Source: Rhodocyclaceae bacterium (lineage in GTDB: Bacteria; Pseudomonadota; Gammaproteobacteria; Burkholderiales; Rhodocyclaceae). Taken from it: a stretch of 8,137 bases of DNA. The stretch lies in contig JADLGU010000325.1 in NCBI GenBank assembly GCA_020849155.1, forward strand, positions 1-8,137, written 5' to 3'. The position numbers and the translations under genes are program-made. The first letter of the stretch is position 1; each line of letters begins with the position of its first letter. This document shows positions 7,398 to 8,137 of the stretch, one piece after another. The notes beneath the pieces are model-generated. The model was not told the origin of the DNA and searched no databases. It saw only the letters and a program-made list of their open reading frames with translations.

Positions 7398-8137
7398 ATG
7401 TCCGACATCAAGATTTTGCTCAACGAAGCCGACATTCCGACCCACTGGTACAACGTCGTCGCCGACATGCCCAAGCCGCCGCTGCCGCCGCTGGCGCCGG
7501 ACGGCAATCCGGTCACCCCCGAGCAGATGCTGGCGATCTTCCCCGGCCCGCTGCTCGAGCAGGAGATGTCGGGCGAGCGCTGGATCCCGATCCCCGAGCC
7601 GGTGCGCGAGATCTACAAGCAGTGGCGGCCGACGCCGATGTTCCGCGCCCGCCGCCTCGAGCAGATGCTCGGCACGCCGGCCAAGATCTACTACAAGTAC
7701 GAGGGCGTCAGCCCGGCCGGCTCGCACAAGGTGAACACCTCCGTGCCGCAGGCCTTCTTCAACAAGATGGTCGGCATCAACCGCCTCACCACCGAGACCG
7801 GCGCCGGCCAGTGGGGATCGTCGATGTCGATGGCCGGCCAGATGTTCGGCATCGAAGTGCGCGTCTACATGGTCAAGGTGAGCTACAACCAGAAGCCCTT
7901 CCGCCGCTCGATGATGCACACCTGGGGCGCGGAGGTCTTTGCCTCGCCGACCGACATGACCAACGCCGGCCGCGCCGCACTGGCCGCCGACCCGAACAAC
8001 CCCGGCTCGCTCGGTCTGGCGATTTCCGAAGCGGTGGAAGAAGCCGCCTCGCGCAAGGACACCAACTACTGCCTCGGCTCGGTGCTCAACCACGTCTGCC
8101 TGCACCAGACGTTGATCGGCCTGGAGGCGAAGAAGCA
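7398..8137 (+). CDS. trpB: Tryptophan synthase beta chain, TrpB2 type (partial, 3' end missing)
   Basis: The window contains the first 246 codons of a PLP-dependent enzyme that condenses indole with L-serine to make tryptophan. The TrpB2 (TrpB-like) subfamily, rather than classical TrpB1, is indicated by the N-terminal extension with THWYNVVADMPKPPLPPL (15-32) and by ETGAGQWG (133-140), where classical TrpB has GQHG. The PLP-binding Lys is expected at 111 in AGSHKVNTS, and the catalytic Glu at 133. YNQKPFRRSMMHTWGAEV (163-180) is also typical of this subfamily. Family members are about 430-460 residues, so roughly the last 45% lies beyond the window. TrpB2 proteins often act with little or no partnership with TrpA and may salvage free indole. 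No trpA or other trp gene is visible here. Whether this organism also has a classical trpBA cannot be seen. Confidence 0.95.
   Translation, partial: MSDIKILLNEADIPTHWYNVVADMPKPPLPPLAPDGNPVTPEQMLAIFPGPLLEQEMSGERWIPIPEPVREIYKQWRPTPMFRARRLEQMLGTPAKIYYKYEGVSPAGSHKVNTSVPQAFFNKMVGINRLTTETGAGQWGSSMSMAGQMFGIEVRVYMVKVSYNQKPFRRSMMHTWGAEVFASPTDMTNAGRAALAADPNNPGSLGLAISEAVEEAASRKDTNYCLGSVLNHVCLHQTLIGLEAKK

Overview
The window is GC-rich, densely coding chromosomal DNA, most likely from a betaproteobacterium and plausibly from the Rhodocyclales (Azoarcus/Thauera-like). That placement rests on gene order and protein style only: a coiled-coil DUF4124-like tail followed by ntrB and ntrC, a BirA without a DNA-binding domain next to a type III pantothenate kinase, and strong G/C third-position codon bias. 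I saw no tRNA, rRNA, CRISPR array, insertion sequence or phage gene.

Region 1 (1-2765, + strand) is a nitrogen-regulation cluster. It starts with the C-terminal end of a small coiled-coil protein, of the kind often found between glnA and ntrB in this group. Next come the sensor kinase NtrB (GlnL) and the sigma-54 activator NtrC (GlnG), which overlap by ATGA. The 40-bp gap before ntrB contains a well-spaced sigma-54 (-24/-12) promoter-like sequence. Its predicted start lies almost on the ntrB initiation codon.

Region 2 (2762-4144, - strand) is one gene that converges on ntrC, with stop codons overlapping in TTAA. It encodes an outer-membrane-type lipoprotein related to M48 metalloproteases. 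Both histidines of the HExxH motif are arginine, so it looks like a pseudo-protease. A long Pro/Ala-rich linker and a Lys/Arg-rich tail follow the domain.

Region 3 (4145-5733, + strand) is a divergent 81-bp intergenic stretch with overlapping inverted repeats, then the cofactor pair birA (biotin-protein ligase) and coaX (pantothenate kinase), joined by a GTGA overlap.

Region 4 (5734-7203, + strand) is an exported DUF4139 protein of unknown function. Region 5 (7204-8137) is a 194-bp intergenic region with a possible sigma-70 promoter, followed by the first 246 codons of a TrpB2-type tryptophan synthase beta chain that runs off the window.

Most of this is ordinary core-genome content. The points worth a second look are the degenerate M48 lipoprotein and the sigma-54-like site on the ntrB start. 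I found no convincing evidence of a wholly new multi-gene system.
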